The notes under the pieces are model-generated. The model was not told the origin of the DNA. It ran no database searches and saw only the letters and a list, made by a program, of their open reading frames with translations. Positions 7,787 through 17,940 of a stretch of DNA of 64,000 nucleotides are shown in pieces (position 1 is the stretch's first letter; every line of letters begins with the position of its first letter). The translations under genes were made by a program, and so were the position numbers. The stretch is from NCBI RefSeq assembly GCF_000015105.1, contig NC_008610.1, forward strand, positions 310,001-374,000, in the 5' to 3' direction. The DNA is from Candidatus Ruthia magnifica str. Cm (Calyptogena magnifica) (GTDB taxonomy: Bacteria; Pseudomonadota; Gammaproteobacteria; PS1; Pseudothioglobaceae).

Positions 7787-9568
7787 ATGCCGTTTGTTAA
7801 TGCAGATTTTAAAGATGATTTACCTAATTGTGTAGATATTGTTGACATAATTAATCGGCGTGTGCCACTTAAAAAGGTAGGCAAAGATTACAAAGCATGT
7901 TGTCCATTTCATCATGAGAAAACCCCGTCGTTTAGCGTTTCAGTTGAAAAGCAAATGTATAAATGCTTTGGTTGTGACGAAGGTGGTGGTGTGATTAATT
8001 TTGTTATGAAGTTTGATAATCTAGGCTTGGTTGAGGCGATAGAGACCATTTCTGGTGAATTAGGCATTAGCGTGGTGTATGATGAGAATGTTAAATCTGT
8101 AGATTCAAGATTAGCTCGTTATCGAAACTTAATGCAGCGAGTTAGACAGTTCTATATTCAGCAATTAAAACAATCTCCTGCGAAAGATAAAGCGGTTAAT
8201 TATGCTAAAAATAGAGGTATTAGCGGCAAAATTGCCAAGTATTTTGAGCTAGGTTTTGCACCACCTAGTAGTAATTTGCTATCTGAATTTGAACAAAATG
8301 ACCAAAATATTGCTGATTTAAAAACGATGGGATTACTATGTGATGATCAATACCGTTCAGGACAATATTACGATTTTTTTAAAGATCGTCTTATGTTTCC
8401 CATTCATAATGCTAAAGGCAATATTATTGCTTTTGGTGGTCGGACGTTTGATAATAATACCAAGGTAAAATATTTAAATTCACCTGAAACGCCTATTTTT
8501 TCAAAATCAAAAGAGCTTTATGGCTTGTATCATGCGCGTAAATATTCACGTTCGATTGACTATATATTAGTTGTAGAGGGGTATATGGATGTGATTGCTC
8601 TTCATCAAGTAGGTATATCACAAGTGGTTGCTACGTTAGGTACAGCAACTACGATAGAGCATTTAAATATTTTATCGCGTGTAACAAATACCATTATTTT
8701 TTGTTTTGATGGTGATAATGCTGGGAAAAAAGCCGCTTGGCGAGCATTAAATGTCACTTTGCCAGTGATTAAAACCGGTATAACTGTTAAATTTTTATTT
8801 TTGCCAGATGGCGAAGACCCAGATAGTTTGGTTAAAAAAGAATCAAGTAAAGTATTTGTAACACGTATTGAAAATGCACAACCCTTGAGTCAATTTTTAT
8901 TTAGCCATATTAAGGCAGAGTTAGATTTTAGCACAATTGAAGGTAAAACCTTATTTTTAGAAAAAGTATCAACATTGCTAAGAAAAATAAATTATAAGAT
9001 TTACCAACAACAGTTGCTAGAAGGGTTAGCAGGTGAAGTTAATCAAAGTATTGAACAGATTAAATATATATTAGAACGACAAGATACACCCGTTCAAATC
9101 AATACATTTGACATACCGAAAAATTATGAAGAGCCACCTATATCTGATTTCTATGATAGTGATGACAATTATAAAGCACTAATATCAGCACCCATTAAGA
9201 GTAGTAATTCATTAATTGATCAAATGATTGGCTTATTGCTAAATTATCCTTCTATGATTGATGAAACGGTAGAACTTAGGGTGAGAAAAATTAATGATGC
9301 AGATGTGTTGCAAAATTTGGCTAATTCAGCTTTGTTGCAAGAGGATATTACTTTAGAAGATATAATAAAACCATTCCCTCAGAAACAACAATTGCTTGAT
9401 TTGTACAATAAGAAAAAAGTATTAAAAAATTACGACTATAAAGATGAATTTTTAGATGCCTTGTTAAAAATTGAAAAAAAACAAAAAAATGAAAATGCTT
9501 TATTAATCACAAATGAAATAGAATATACAAAGAGCTTACAAGCAAGAAAAGGCAAACTTAAAAGTTAG
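7787..9568 (+). CDS. dnaG: DNA primase
   Basis: DnaG makes RNA primers for the lagging strand and for restart. The 593-residue protein has the N-terminal zinc finger (C-H-C-C in 'CCPFHHEKTPSFSV' and 'MYKCFGCDEGGGV'), the TOPRIM catalytic core ('LVVEGYMDVIALHQ', then 'FCFDGDNAGKKAAWRAL'), and a C-terminal DnaB-interacting helical region that is lysine- and asparagine-rich. Length is close to the usual 580. It converges on ftsI, overlapping its stop by 4 bp. The usual rpsU-dnaG-rpoD order is not kept. Confidence 0.97.
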   Translation: MPFVNADFKDDLPNCVDIVDIINRRVPLKKVGKDYKACCPFHHEKTPSFSVSVEKQMYKCFGCDEGGGVINFVMKFDNLGLVEAIETISGELGISVVYDENVKSVDSRLARYRNLMQRVRQFYIQQLKQSPAKDKAVNYAKNRGISGKIAKYFELGFAPPSSNLLSEFEQNDQNIADLKTMGLLCDDQYRSGQYYDFFKDRLMFPIHNAKGNIIAFGGRTFDNNTKVKYLNSPETPIFSKSKELYGLYHARKYSRSIDYILVVEGYMDVIALHQVGISQVVATLGTATTIEHLNILSRVTNTIIFCFDGDNAGKKAAWRALNVTLPVIKTGITVKFLFLPDGEDPDSLVKKESSKVFVTRIENAQPLSQFLFSHIKAELDFSTIEGKTLFLEKVSTLLRKINYKIYQQQLLEGLAGEVNQSIEQIKYILERQDTPVQINTFDIPKNYEEPPISDFYDSDDNYKALISAPIKSSNSLIDQMIGLLLNYPSMIDETVELRVRKINDADVLQNLANSALLQEDITLEDIIKPFPQKQQLLDLYNKKKVLKNYDYKDEFLDALLKIEKKQKNENALLITNEIEYTKSLQARKGKLKS

Positions 9569-11445
9569 TTTTTCATGCTTAATTTAATTGAAACATCATT
9601 GTTTAAAATATGTCCCATTGCTTCTTTAAATACCATTGCCGCTGAGTTTGACCCTTCGCATTTGCTTCGAAGATTGGGGTTCCAAGAGGTATAGCATTTT
9701 TTAGGATAATCAAGCCTCACTGCCATAATATATTTAGGTTTTTTAACAGGTACAAAGCCAGTAAAGAAAGTGCGCTTAGCGCCTTTTTTATTATATGAAC
9801 CATTAACTACCATCTCTGCCGTTCCTGTTTTGCCAGCTACATTGTAGCCTTTAATTTGCGCTCGATATCCCGACCCTTGATTTGAGGTAACTGTGCTTAA
9901 TAACTGAGCAATTTTTGCAATAGATTGCTTGTTAAATACTTGGGTTATGTTCTCAGTACTGGTATTTTTAATCAGTTTTAATTGCGGTATCGCACCTTTA
10001 TTGGCAAATACTAAATAAGCTCTGGCTAATTGTGCCAGATTAGTCTCCATTGGACCATGACCAAATGATAAGGTGCGTTTATCACTTAATGTCCATGAGT
10101 TAAAGTGTCTTAATGAACCAGAATTTTCAATGCTTGGTATAAGGTCTAGTTGATGGCCAAATCCCAGCTTATTCCAAGTGTTGTACATAGCTTCTGGTTC
10201 AAGTCTTTCGGAGATATTAACAGTACCAAGATTGTGAGATCTTTGCAATATTTTTTTAATCGTCATTTGCTTATATTTACCATCTGGTTTGATATGGCCA
10301 ATGCGTTTTGAAACATCAATAAATTCATCTTCAGTGGCTGTTATTTGGTTTTTATCCAATGCCAAAAGCATGGTAAATGGTTTCATGGTTGAACCAGGTT
10401 CTACTTTATCAGATAGTACTCTATTACGATAATGCTCAGCATTGTAAGTACTATTATCATTTGGATTGTCAGCAGGGTAGTTCACCATGGCCAGCACTTC
10501 ACCATTTGGTGTAAGAATAATGGCTGAGCCTGAATCTGACTCGTGCTTTTGAACTGCTTTTTTAATAGCTTCATAAGCATGGTACTGAATATCAGTATCA
10601 ATGGTCAACATTATGTTTTGCCCTTGTTGTATCTGAATGATTGTTTTAGAATTGAAATATGCCTCATTGGTATTGGCTTTAAAATTAATTAGTGTTTGTC
10701 CATTATGCCCAGCAAGTCTATTTTCAAATTCTCCTTCAATACCAGAGGCGCCTTTCTTATTGGCATTAACTCGACCTAGTAGTGGTGCTAGTGAGGCAGA
10801 TTTTGGATAGTATCTTTTTGTATCTTGTTGTAATGCTACACCAGCAATCCTTGCTTTTTTACATTGCTTAACCAGGGTGTAGGTTGTTTTTGTTTTTTGT
10901 AGGTTTAAGGTGTTTAAGGTGCGTTCAATGAAACTTAATTTATTAGTAATATTTTTGTTTGCACAGACTAAAATTCTCATTAAATTTAATTGTTTTAATT
11001 TGTTAATAATAGGGTCAGTGAGTGTGATATTTTTTTTAATAATTAGATATTTTGAACCAATTTTTCGTTTTGATGCAAGCAACTTACTGAGTGTTTGAAC
11101 TTTTATATCTAGAATACGCGCCAATTTTGGAATAAATTCAACCTGAATTAGTGTTGGGTCTAAATTAAGGCGTTTTAATAGCAAATTACTGGCAAGAATA
11201 TGTCCATTTCTATCTAGGATATCACCTCGTTGTGCGATTTTTGTCTCTAAACTAGTGGCTTGATGATAAGCTCTGTTTTGTATTGATAAACCTATAATAT
11301 TAGATTGTGATATAGAAGTGGTTTGATAAGAAAAAACACTAAAAAGAAATATAAAAAAATACTTAATTGCACCTTGCCTGTGCCAATAATTTTGTACCCG
11401 CCTTAGTATCAATGCTTTTGAAATAGTTGATATTTTTCCACTCAT
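9565..11445 (-). CDS. ftsI: Septal peptidoglycan transpeptidase FtsI (PBP3)
   Basis: FtsI crosslinks septal peptidoglycan as part of the divisome. The 626-residue protein has a membrane anchor near residues 25-45, the dimerisation region ('QRGDILDRNGHILASN'), then the penicillin-binding domain with the nucleophile in 'PGSTMKPF', the SxN motif in 'RSHNLGT', and 'AGKTGTAEM'. All three active-site motifs are present. It overlaps ftsL by 4 bp and closes the short cluster mraZ(dead)-rsmH-ftsL-ftsI; murE, murF and the rest do not follow. Confidence 0.97.
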   Translation of the reverse strand: MSGKISTISKALILRRVQNYWHRQGAIKYFFIFLFSVFSYQTTSISQSNIIGLSIQNRAYHQATSLETKIAQRGDILDRNGHILASNLLLKRLNLDPTLIQVEFIPKLARILDIKVQTLSKLLASKRKIGSKYLIIKKNITLTDPIINKLKQLNLMRILVCANKNITNKLSFIERTLNTLNLQKTKTTYTLVKQCKKARIAGVALQQDTKRYYPKSASLAPLLGRVNANKKGASGIEGEFENRLAGHNGQTLINFKANTNEAYFNSKTIIQIQQGQNIMLTIDTDIQYHAYEAIKKAVQKHESDSGSAIILTPNGEVLAMVNYPADNPNDNSTYNAEHYRNRVLSDKVEPGSTMKPFTMLLALDKNQITATEDEFIDVSKRIGHIKPDGKYKQMTIKKILQRSHNLGTVNISERLEPEAMYNTWNKLGFGHQLDLIPSIENSGSLRHFNSWTLSDKRTLSFGHGPMETNLAQLARAYLVFANKGAIPQLKLIKNTSTENITQVFNKQSIAKIAQLLSTVTSNQGSGYRAQIKGYNVAGKTGTAEMVVNGSYNKKGAKRTFFTGFVPVKKPKYIMAVRLDYPKKCYTSWNPNLRSKCEGSNSAAMVFKEAMGHILNNDVSIKLSMKN

Positions 11446-11714
11446 AGTAACAATTCTATTTGTCTTTTAGGTGCTTGCATTTTTAATATTTTTAGAGCTT
11501 TAGCTTTGATTTCACTGCCACTGGTTGTTTGTGATTGTTTGATTAACAATTGTTTGTGTAGAGCAACTAATTGCTGGTTTCGTGCTTCTATATGTTTTGA
11601 CTGAGTATATAAAAGATACATTTGATGATGCCAATAAATGGTTAAAATACTCAACGCAACCACACCTAGTATTAACGCGATATTAAGCTTGGTTTTATTG
11701 ATATTTAAGCGCAT
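11442..11714 (-). CDS. ftsL: Cell division protein FtsL
   Basis: A 90-residue bitopic membrane protein: cytoplasmic N-terminus, one helix at about residues 9-28 ('LNIALILGVVALSILTIYW'), then a leucine-rich periplasmic coiled coil ('ARNQQLVALHKQLLIKQSQ'). FtsL forms the FtsQLB complex that signals to FtsW/FtsI. Sequence conservation is low in this family; the call rests on topology and on the place between rsmH (1 bp gap) and ftsI (4 bp overlap). Confidence 0.9.
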   Translation of the reverse strand: MRLNINKTKLNIALILGVVALSILTIYWHHQMYLLYTQSKHIEARNQQLVALHKQLLIKQSQTTSGSEIKAKALKILKMQAPKRQIELLL

Positions 11715-11715
11715 T

Positions 11716-12639
11716 TTAATTTTTGCTCGCTACTCGTAAAATTGCACTACGAGCACGTTTATTTCTACTAATTTCTGCCTTACTAGCAAAGTACTTGCCT
11801 AAATTTTTCAGGCAAGTTTTTTCAATTTTATAGTCAATAATAGGCAAGCCTTTTGGCAAGTTTTTTTGTCGTGAATTTTTTTGAATAAAATGTTTAACAA
11901 TACGATCTTCAATCGAGTGAAAACTAATAATAGACAGTCTACCATCTTTTCTTAAAATATCTTTGGATTGTTCCAGTACATCTTCAAGCTGTTTAAGTTC
12001 TTGATTGATAAAAATACGTATGGCTTGAAAAGTTCGTGTGGCAGGATGTTTATTTTTTTGTCTTTTTACGACCTTACTAACAATGCCAGCAAGTGCTAAA
12101 GTTGTTTCTAATGTGTGCTTTTGTTGGTATTTTTTGATTCTAGTGGCGATATGTCGTGATCTTTTTTCATCACCAAATTGATAAATAACATTGGCAATTT
12201 CTTCCTCGTTGGCTAAGTTTAGCCATTGCGTGGCACTCATACCTGTGGTTTGGTTCATACGCATATCTAATGGGCCATCAGCCTTAAAACTAAAACCACG
12301 TTGTGCATTGTCCAGCTGAGGTGATGAGACACCAAGATCCATTAAAATACCATCAATCTTGCTCATAAGCCCTTGTTGGGTTATGATGTTTAGCATATTG
12401 GAAAATGCACTATAGATAAGAGTTAAACGACTATCAGTAAAATTTTTATGAGCATATTCAATCGCATTAATATCTTGGTCAAAGGCAATTAATTTTCCTT
12501 GTTCACCTAACTTATTTAATATACCTTGAGCATGACCACCACGACCAAAAGTTGCATCAATATAAATGCCATCAGTTTTTATATTAAGCGCGCCAATTGA
12601 CTCGTTTAACATCACAGATTGGTGATGATTAAATATCAC
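11716..12639 (-). CDS. rsmH: 16S rRNA m4C1402 methyltransferase RsmH
   Basis: RsmH (MraW) methylates N4 of C1402 in the decoding centre of 16S rRNA using SAM. The 307-residue protein has 'HHQSVMLNESIGAL', the SAM-binding 'GIYIDATFGRGGHAQGIL', 'GILMDLGVSSPQLDNAQRGF' and 'DMRMNQTTG', all typical. It is the first intact gene of the division cluster. The mraZ gene that normally precedes it is dead directly upstream, so the promoter must lie in or before that relic. Confidence 0.97.
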   Translation of the reverse strand: MIFNHHQSVMLNESIGALNIKTDGIYIDATFGRGGHAQGILNKLGEQGKLIAFDQDINAIEYAHKNFTDSRLTLIYSAFSNMLNIITQQGLMSKIDGILMDLGVSSPQLDNAQRGFSFKADGPLDMRMNQTTGMSATQWLNLANEEEIANVIYQFGDEKRSRHIATRIKKYQQKHTLETTLALAGIVSKVVKRQKNKHPATRTFQAIRIFINQELKQLEDVLEQSKDILRKDGRLSIISFHSIEDRIVKHFIQKNSRQKNLPKGLPIIDYKIEKTCLKNLGKYFASKAEISRNKRARSAILRVASKN

Positions 12640-12660
12640 AGTGGTATTTGGGTAAAATTT

Positions 12661-13053
12661 CTATTGAGATTCGGGCTTGTTTACTGAATGCGTCAAAATT
12701 GTCAAATTGTTTATGCTAAATATCCTCATCCAATACTTCAAAATTATACCCTTGGACACTCATGATAATTTTTTTATTTAGGCATAATGCCTAAGTGTTG
12801 CAGGAACTAGAATACGTGTTTCCTTGTCCAATTAACAATCAGGGGCATGAACAATAAACTTACGTTTTAGTTGCTTTGTGTGAATGTTTAATAAAGGAAA
12901 GCATTGATTTTTTTCAGATATTTGCTAATCTCTTGATGAATATTTAGTGCCATATTGTCTGAATAAATTTTATCAATTTGCGGTTGGTGGCGTGTTAGTA
13001 CTTTTACTCTTTCCTTGGGGGTCAACGCTTAAATTGTGCACTCTTCTAAATAT
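12661..13053 (-). pseudogene. mraZ: Decayed mraZ (division-cluster regulator)
   Basis: Reading the minus strand from 13053 with two or three frame changes gives 'IFRRVHNLSVDPQGK', 'ALNIHQEISKYLKKINAF', 'QLKRKFIVHAPDC', stop, 'LDKETRILVPATLRHYA', stop, 'KKIIMSVQGYNFEVLDED', and 'HKQFDNFDAFSKQARISQ', stop. These follow MraZ from the N-terminal 'FRGxxxLxxDxKGR' to the second 'MDKxGRILIPxxLRxHA' and 'GxxxxFEIWDE' elements in order and at the right spacing. MraZ represses the mra/dcw promoter and influences RsmH. Place directly before rsmH confirms identity. Several stops and shifts make it non-functional. Confidence 0.88.
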
Positions 13054-13499
13054 TAGCGATGTTGCTGACATTTTTGCATATAAAGCCATTACACTCAATA
13101 TTAAAACCACAATGGTGATAATTAAAAATGGTTTAGCGTTGTTTATTTGGCTTTGTTATGTGCTCATCATAGCTAAAACATTCACTTTTTTGAATTTAGT
13201 TTATAAGAAAAATTTTATATAACTTTTAAATATCTAGCTTATAGTAAAAAAGTTGTTAGTGACGGTATTAGTTTAGAATTTTTTGTTTAAGTAGAAAGTT
13301 TAGAAATTTGTCTCTTTTTATATTGTTTTACTATGAAAATATTTCATACCTTCTAGATTATACCAATTAGTCATCTGTGATTTCTAGACCCATTAGCAAG
13401 GTGGGTAGATAAATAGATGTTTTTGGAACAATGGTAATGTTGATTTAATGACACTTATTTAAAGGCATGCCTGAGATGACAAACTGAGTAGGGTGTCAA
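13054..13499. other. Gap, no recognisable gene
   Basis: About 450 bp of AT-rich sequence between the mraZ and dctM remains. A plus-strand frame of 91 codons (12947-13222) runs antisense across mraZ and shows only random hydrophobic composition. I see no motif, repeat or RNA structure I can support. Confidence 0.4.
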
Positions 13500-14440
13500 C
13501 ATGCTGATTTCTATATTAACAATCATGATGAACAATGTTGCTGGTTTCATAAAATTACCTACGATGAGTAATAATAAATAACCCCCCAAACAAGTAAACT
13601 AAAAAAATCGTTTTTACAATTTCGTGAAGAATACGCTTGTTTGTTAATACAAAAGCAAACAACATAGCATTTACAATAATGAACATCAACATAATTGAAG
13701 TTTTTGCTGAGTTTGTAATGACCTAGGAAATATCTTATATTGTTATAAACAAGTCTAAGATAAATACATATACTACTACCACTACTTCAGTACATTGTCG
13801 TAGATGCTTATCCATAACAATAATGACTAAGAATAATATACTTAAGGCCTTAGTGAAAGATTTTGCTAAATTCTTCATACTCTTAAAACATACTTGGATA
13901 ACCTTTCATTTTAGCGATGATGTAATTGGCAATCATCATCATTGAGCCGATAATTAATCTTGGCATAACGTCAGCTAAAAACATTCTATTCACTGTTATT
14001 TCAGTAGTAGCCGCATAAATCACCATAACAATTGAAGGCGAGAACTATAGTGTCAGAAGAACTAATCACAATAGAGCTAATGACAATAATAGTGGCAGGT
14101 GATAAACTTGATACAGTAGCAAACATTATACAAGCCAATACTGACCATTGATAAACCGCCTTTAATTCATTTAGCCAATATTACTAATCACAAAATCAAC
14201 TAAGTATTGTGTTGTGCCATCTCTTTGACAAAAATCTAATTTAAAAATGGAATAGACATTAAAATATAATATTCTGTTGAGTCAAATATTATGTCAGTAA
14301 GAGAGGCTAGAGACTCATTTTTAAATAATAAAATTGCATTAACGATGATTTTTTTCCTGTTCTTTCATTTCAATTGTTTTTAGCAAAGAAATATTATTCA
14401 TAACCACCCATGAATATAATAATGACAAATATCATGCAAG
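13500..14440 (-). pseudogene. dctM: Decayed TRAP transporter large permease (dctM)
   Basis: Minus-strand fragments read, in order, 'YYILMSIPFFKLDF', 'GGLSMVSIG', the long open stretch beginning 'PSIVMVIYAATTEITVNRMF' and continuing 'LADVMPRLIIGSMMMIANYI' and 'IAKMKGYPSMF' (about 14040 to 13880), then 'AKTSIMLMFIIVNAMLFAF', 'VLTNKRILHEIVKTIF' and 'GNFMKPATLFIMI'. These are the successive signatures of DctM permeases (AIPFFILAG, GGxSG, PPSIVMVIYG, FxAGxxPG, then SA.IM). Multiple stops and shifts separate them. With dctP and dctQ remains just upstream, this was a complete TRAP C4-dicarboxylate uptake operon. Confidence 0.85.
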
Positions 14441-14462
14441 TAGATATGATAAAAAATATTGA

Positions 14463-14575
14463 CTACGCTGTCAACAGCAATATACGTGTTACACGTTGAT
14501 AACGTAGGATTGCACCTAGCAAGACTAACCAAATAAATAATGACTTCCAATGTACAAACTGTCGTATTATTTTTT
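14463..14575 (-). pseudogene. Probable fragment of TRAP small permease (dctQ)
   Basis: The second half of a 63-codon frame reads 'HWKSLFIWLVLLGAILRYQR', resembling the DctQ membrane segment in which a 'W..LGA.LA.R.G.HI' motif is typical. It is joined in frame to the DctP-like C-terminus by what looks like a deletion. Short and divergent; the call leans on its position between dctP and dctM. Confidence 0.5.
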
Positions 14576-15350
14576 TAGTTTTTATAGTGTTACATTGCTG
14601 AACTGTAGCATCTTTACCTATCTGATTTTCAAATTTAGCCCAAACTAGTTTCATTGTTATAACTCACTGTTTTTTGTTCAGGGGTTAGAATGTAGGTATT
14701 GGTTTTGCCAGAATCTATAATGTTTTCATATTTTTTATTGCAGTGTCAAGTGCAAATTAAGTGACTTTAGCAGCCACTTCTTTGATAATTTTTTATAGTT
14801 CAAAGCGAATATTGTCAGGTAAAGTGTTATTAAAATGTATTCTAAAACGCTATGGTCAGATATGATTGTATCTTTTTGCACCTCAAAGATTTTTTTTGAC
14901 CATCAATAACGTCTGTTACCAAAGCATTATAAATTTCAAAAAACATCTTTTGTGGATTTGCATCAATGGCTTCAAACTGTGCTTTGAGTGCATCAGAACT
15001 TATGCTGCGAAATTTTAAACTTTGTGCATCTTTAGGCGTAATCAGTAGATGATTTGTAGAAATTTGTTTCATGCTATTAAGCCAATAGTCCAACCTTTAA
15101 GTTCTTTTCTATTGATAGAGTTTAATAACTCTTATCCTTTTTTGAATTTGTAAAACAATTTAATACTTGTGTGTTTTTAAATAATAAGGGTAAATCAAAT
15201 AGCATCTATTTTTTAGTGTATTTACTAAATTTAGACAGTGAAAATACTGTCAATTATACATCGTTAAATAGTGGCGTCTTAAGTAGTGTCTTCAGCAGTA
15301 ACGTGAGAAAATTTAATCATAATCTCTTTGGCCAATATCATGAATGGCGC
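14576..15350 (-). pseudogene. dctP: Decayed TRAP substrate-binding protein (dctP)
   Basis: From about 15345 the minus strand reads 'KFSHVTAEDTT', then after a deletion 'LSKFSKYTKK', stop, 'MLFDLPLLFKNTQVLNCF', then (frame open 15093-14842) 'DYWLNSMKQISTNHLLITP', 'KDAQSLKFRSISSDALKAQF', 'EAIDANPQKMFFEIYNALVT', 'DVIDGQ', and finally 'DSGKTNTYILTPEQKTVSY' and 'LVWAKFENQIGKD'. This is the order of motifs in DctP periplasmic binding proteins (IKFSHV, FDLPFLF, LKGLKIR.., Q..ALQTGVVDGQEN, LT..E, W..FE..IGKD). About 70-80 codons are missing early, and there are frame changes. Confidence 0.87.
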
Positions 15351-15601
15351 TACTAATTTGATATTTTTATTCATTAACTACTACATGGCCTATTAGGCAT
15401 AATATTGGCACCATTCAATTTACAGAAGACTTGCTTAATCATTTCATTGAAAGTCTTAAAATAATCAAGTGTAAATTGTCTTTGATATTATCAATAGTAG
15501 TACACTATATAAGAACTTATCTAGATATCATAAAACCACTTTTAATTTATCAAAAGTTGAATTAAAATATAGTCTAATTTTAACTATCCTTAACATCCAT
15601 A

Positions 15602-17839
15602 ATGAATCAGATTAGTCTTGAACAACAAAGTGTCGCTGAGTTTAGTGAGCGTGCTTATCTTGATTATTCAATGTATGTTATTCTTGATCGAGCATTGCCC
15701 TTTATTGGTGATGGCTTAAAGCCAGTTCAAAGGCGTATTGTTTATGCAATGAGTGAACTTGGCCTGAAATCTACAGCAAGATTTAAAAAATCAGCTCGTA
15801 CTGTGGGTGATGTACTTGGTAAATTTCATCCGCATGGTGATAGTGCTTGCTATGAGGCAATGGTATTGATGGCACAGCCATTTTCTTATCGTTATCCATT
15901 TATTGACGGGCAAGGGAACTGGGGTGCACCAGATGATCCTAAATCATTTGCAGCAATGCGTTATACAGAAAGTAAACTTTCTCGTTATTCAGATTTGTTG
16001 CTCAGTGAAATTAATCAAGGAACGGTTAATTGGGTAGATAATTTTGATGGTTCACTTCAAGAGCCTAAAAATCTGCCTGCACAAGTACCTAATTTATTAC
16101 TAAATGGCACTTCAGGTATTGCTGTGGGTATGACAACTAATGTGCCACCGCATAATTTGACCGAAGTAGTGAGCGCTTGTATTGCGTTATTAGATAAACC
16201 ATCTATGGATTTAGATGGAATCATGCAGATTATTCGAGCACCTGATTATCCCACCGATGCTGATATTGTGTCCTCACCTGCAGATCTTAGACAAATTTAT
16301 GAAACAGGTCATGGGTCGGTTAAGATGCGTGCTATTTATCAAAAAGAAAAAGGCAATATTGTGATTGAAGCGTTACCTTTTCAAACTTCTGGTGCCAAGG
16401 TAATTATCCAAATTGCAGCGCAAATACGTGCGAAAAAACTACCTTTGGTGGATGATATTCGAGATGAGTCAGATCATGAAAATCCAACACGTATTGTTAT
16501 TATTCCACGTTCTAATCGAGTTGATGTAGATGTATTAATGCTGCACTTATTTGCCACAACTGAGCTTGAAAAAAGTTACCGTGTTAATATGAATGTGATT
16601 GGTTTGAACGGTAAGCCTGGTGTTCTGTCACTTATTCCGATGCTTAAAGAATGGTTAAGCTATAGAATGAAAGTTGTAATTAATCGTTTAACCTATCGCC
16701 TTGATAAAATTCTTGTGCGTCTACATATTTTAAAAGGATTGCTTATTGCTTTTTTAAACATTGACGAAGTGATTGCCATTATTCGTGAGCATGATAAGCC
16801 AAAATTAGTATTAATCGATCATTTTAAGTTGAGTGATATTCAAGTAGAAGCAATTTTAGAGCTAAAATTGCGTTATCTTGCAAAATTAGAAGAAATTAAA
16901 ATTCAAGCCGAGCAACAAGACTTAGCATTAGAGAAAGAAAAATTAAAATTGCTACTTTCAAGTGACTTGCGTCTTAAAATTTTGATTAAAAAAGAACTAA
17001 AAGCTATTATTAAGGATTTTGGTGATGAGCGTAGATCTAACATTAAAAGAAATGTAAATACTGCTCAAGCTTTTAGTGAAGATGATTTAGCACCTGCTGA
17101 AAATATTACCGTCGTGCTTAGTGAAAAAGGTTGGGTACGCAGCGCTAAAGGCTATAGTATTGATCCAAACACACTTAATTATAAAGCAGGCGATAGTTAT
17201 TTAACTAGTGTGAAAGGCAAAAGTAACAAACCTGTAATTTTTATTGATTCAACAGGTAGGTCATATTCACTACTGGCTAATTCATTGTCCAGTGCGCGAG
17301 GACAAGGCGAGCCCTTAACAGGTAAATTAAGCCCGCCTTCAGAGGCGCGATTTGTTGATGTGATAATGGGTAAGGCGAGTCAAAATATCCTATTGGCTTC
17401 TAACATAGGGTATGGTTTTATTGCCACTATTGGTGATTTACTATCTTCAAGACAAGCAGGAAAAGCATTCTTTTCGCTATCTAAAGGTGCACAAATGATG
17501 AGGATTATTAATGTGGATGATTTAGATAATCAATTTATTGCACTGGTAACAAATCGTGGGCGTTTATTAATATTTCCAATATCTGAATTGCCAATATTAT
17601 CTAAAGGTAAAGGTAGCAAACTTATTCAAATCTCTACTAAAGATGTTAAGTCTAGACAAGAGTTTGTGATGAATATTTGTATTTTGCTAGAAACTCAACA
17701 TTTGAAAGTCATTGCAGGTAAGCGTCATTTTACCATCAAGTTCCAAGATTTGAGTAATTACATAAGTTCTAGAGCGCGTTGTGGTAAGCTTTTACCTAAA
17801 GGATATCAAAATGTCTCTTCCATTGAGGCAATTGGTTAA
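15602..17839 (+). CDS. parC: DNA topoisomerase IV subunit A
   Basis: ParC cuts and rejoins DNA in topoisomerase IV, which decatenates replicated chromosomes. The 745-residue protein has the GyrA/ParC core: '[20 protein letters not shown]', '[20 protein letters not shown]', and '[19 protein letters not shown]' with the DNA-linking Tyr and the ParC-specific 'GAPDDPKS'. The C-terminal beta-pinwheel (from about residue 500) is present but short, as in ParC. The normally linked parE is not nearby. It starts the run parC-queD-folE2-aroG. Confidence 0.97.
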   Translation: MNQISLEQQSVAEFSERAYLDYSMYVILDRALPFIGDGLKPVQRRIVYAMSELGLKSTARFKKSARTVGDVLGKFHPHGDSACYEAMVLMAQPFSYRYPFIDGQGNWGAPDDPKSFAAMRYTESKLSRYSDLLLSEINQGTVNWVDNFDGSLQEPKNLPAQVPNLLLNGTSGIAVGMTTNVPPHNLTEVVSACIALLDKPSMDLDGIMQIIRAPDYPTDADIVSSPADLRQIYETGHGSVKMRAIYQKEKGNIVIEALPFQTSGAKVIIQIAAQIRAKKLPLVDDIRDESDHENPTRIVIIPRSNRVDVDVLMLHLFATTELEKSYRVNMNVIGLNGKPGVLSLIPMLKEWLSYRMKVVINRLTYRLDKILVRLHILKGLLIAFLNIDEVIAIIREHDKPKLVLIDHFKLSDIQVEAILELKLRYLAKLEEIKIQAEQQDLALEKEKLKLLLSSDLRLKILIKKELKAIIKDFGDERRSNIKRNVNTAQAFSEDDLAPAENITVVLSEKGWVRSAKGYSIDPNTLNYKAGDSYLTSVKGKSNKPVIFIDSTGRSYSLLANSLSSARGQGEPLTGKLSPPSEARFVDVIMGKASQNILLASNIGYGFIATIGDLLSSRQAGKAFFSLSKGAQMMRIINVDDLDNQFIALVTNRGRLLIFPISELPILSKGKGSKLIQISTKDVKSRQEFVMNICILLETQHLKVIAGKRHFTIKFQDLSNYISSRARCGKLLPKGYQNVSSIEAIG

Positions 17840-17940
17840 ATCAAAATATTTTAGATAAGTCAATAATCTATTCATCAATTCAAGGTGAAATTCTTAGAAA
17901 ATCATAGGTATAATTAGTAATTTTGCCAATTTTTACGAAA

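Noticed and set aside
12947-13222. Plus-strand 91-codon hydrophobic reading frame
   Set aside because: It runs antisense over the mraZ relic, starts without a ribosome-binding site, and has random hydrophobic composition.
14463-14654. 63-residue frame as a membrane-protein gene
   Set aside because: Its first half matches the C-terminus of DctP and its second half a DctQ segment, so it is a piece of the TRAP relic.
17923-17940. TTG start for queD
   Set aside because: The ATG at 17941 gives the normal QueD N-terminus; the extra six residues have no support.
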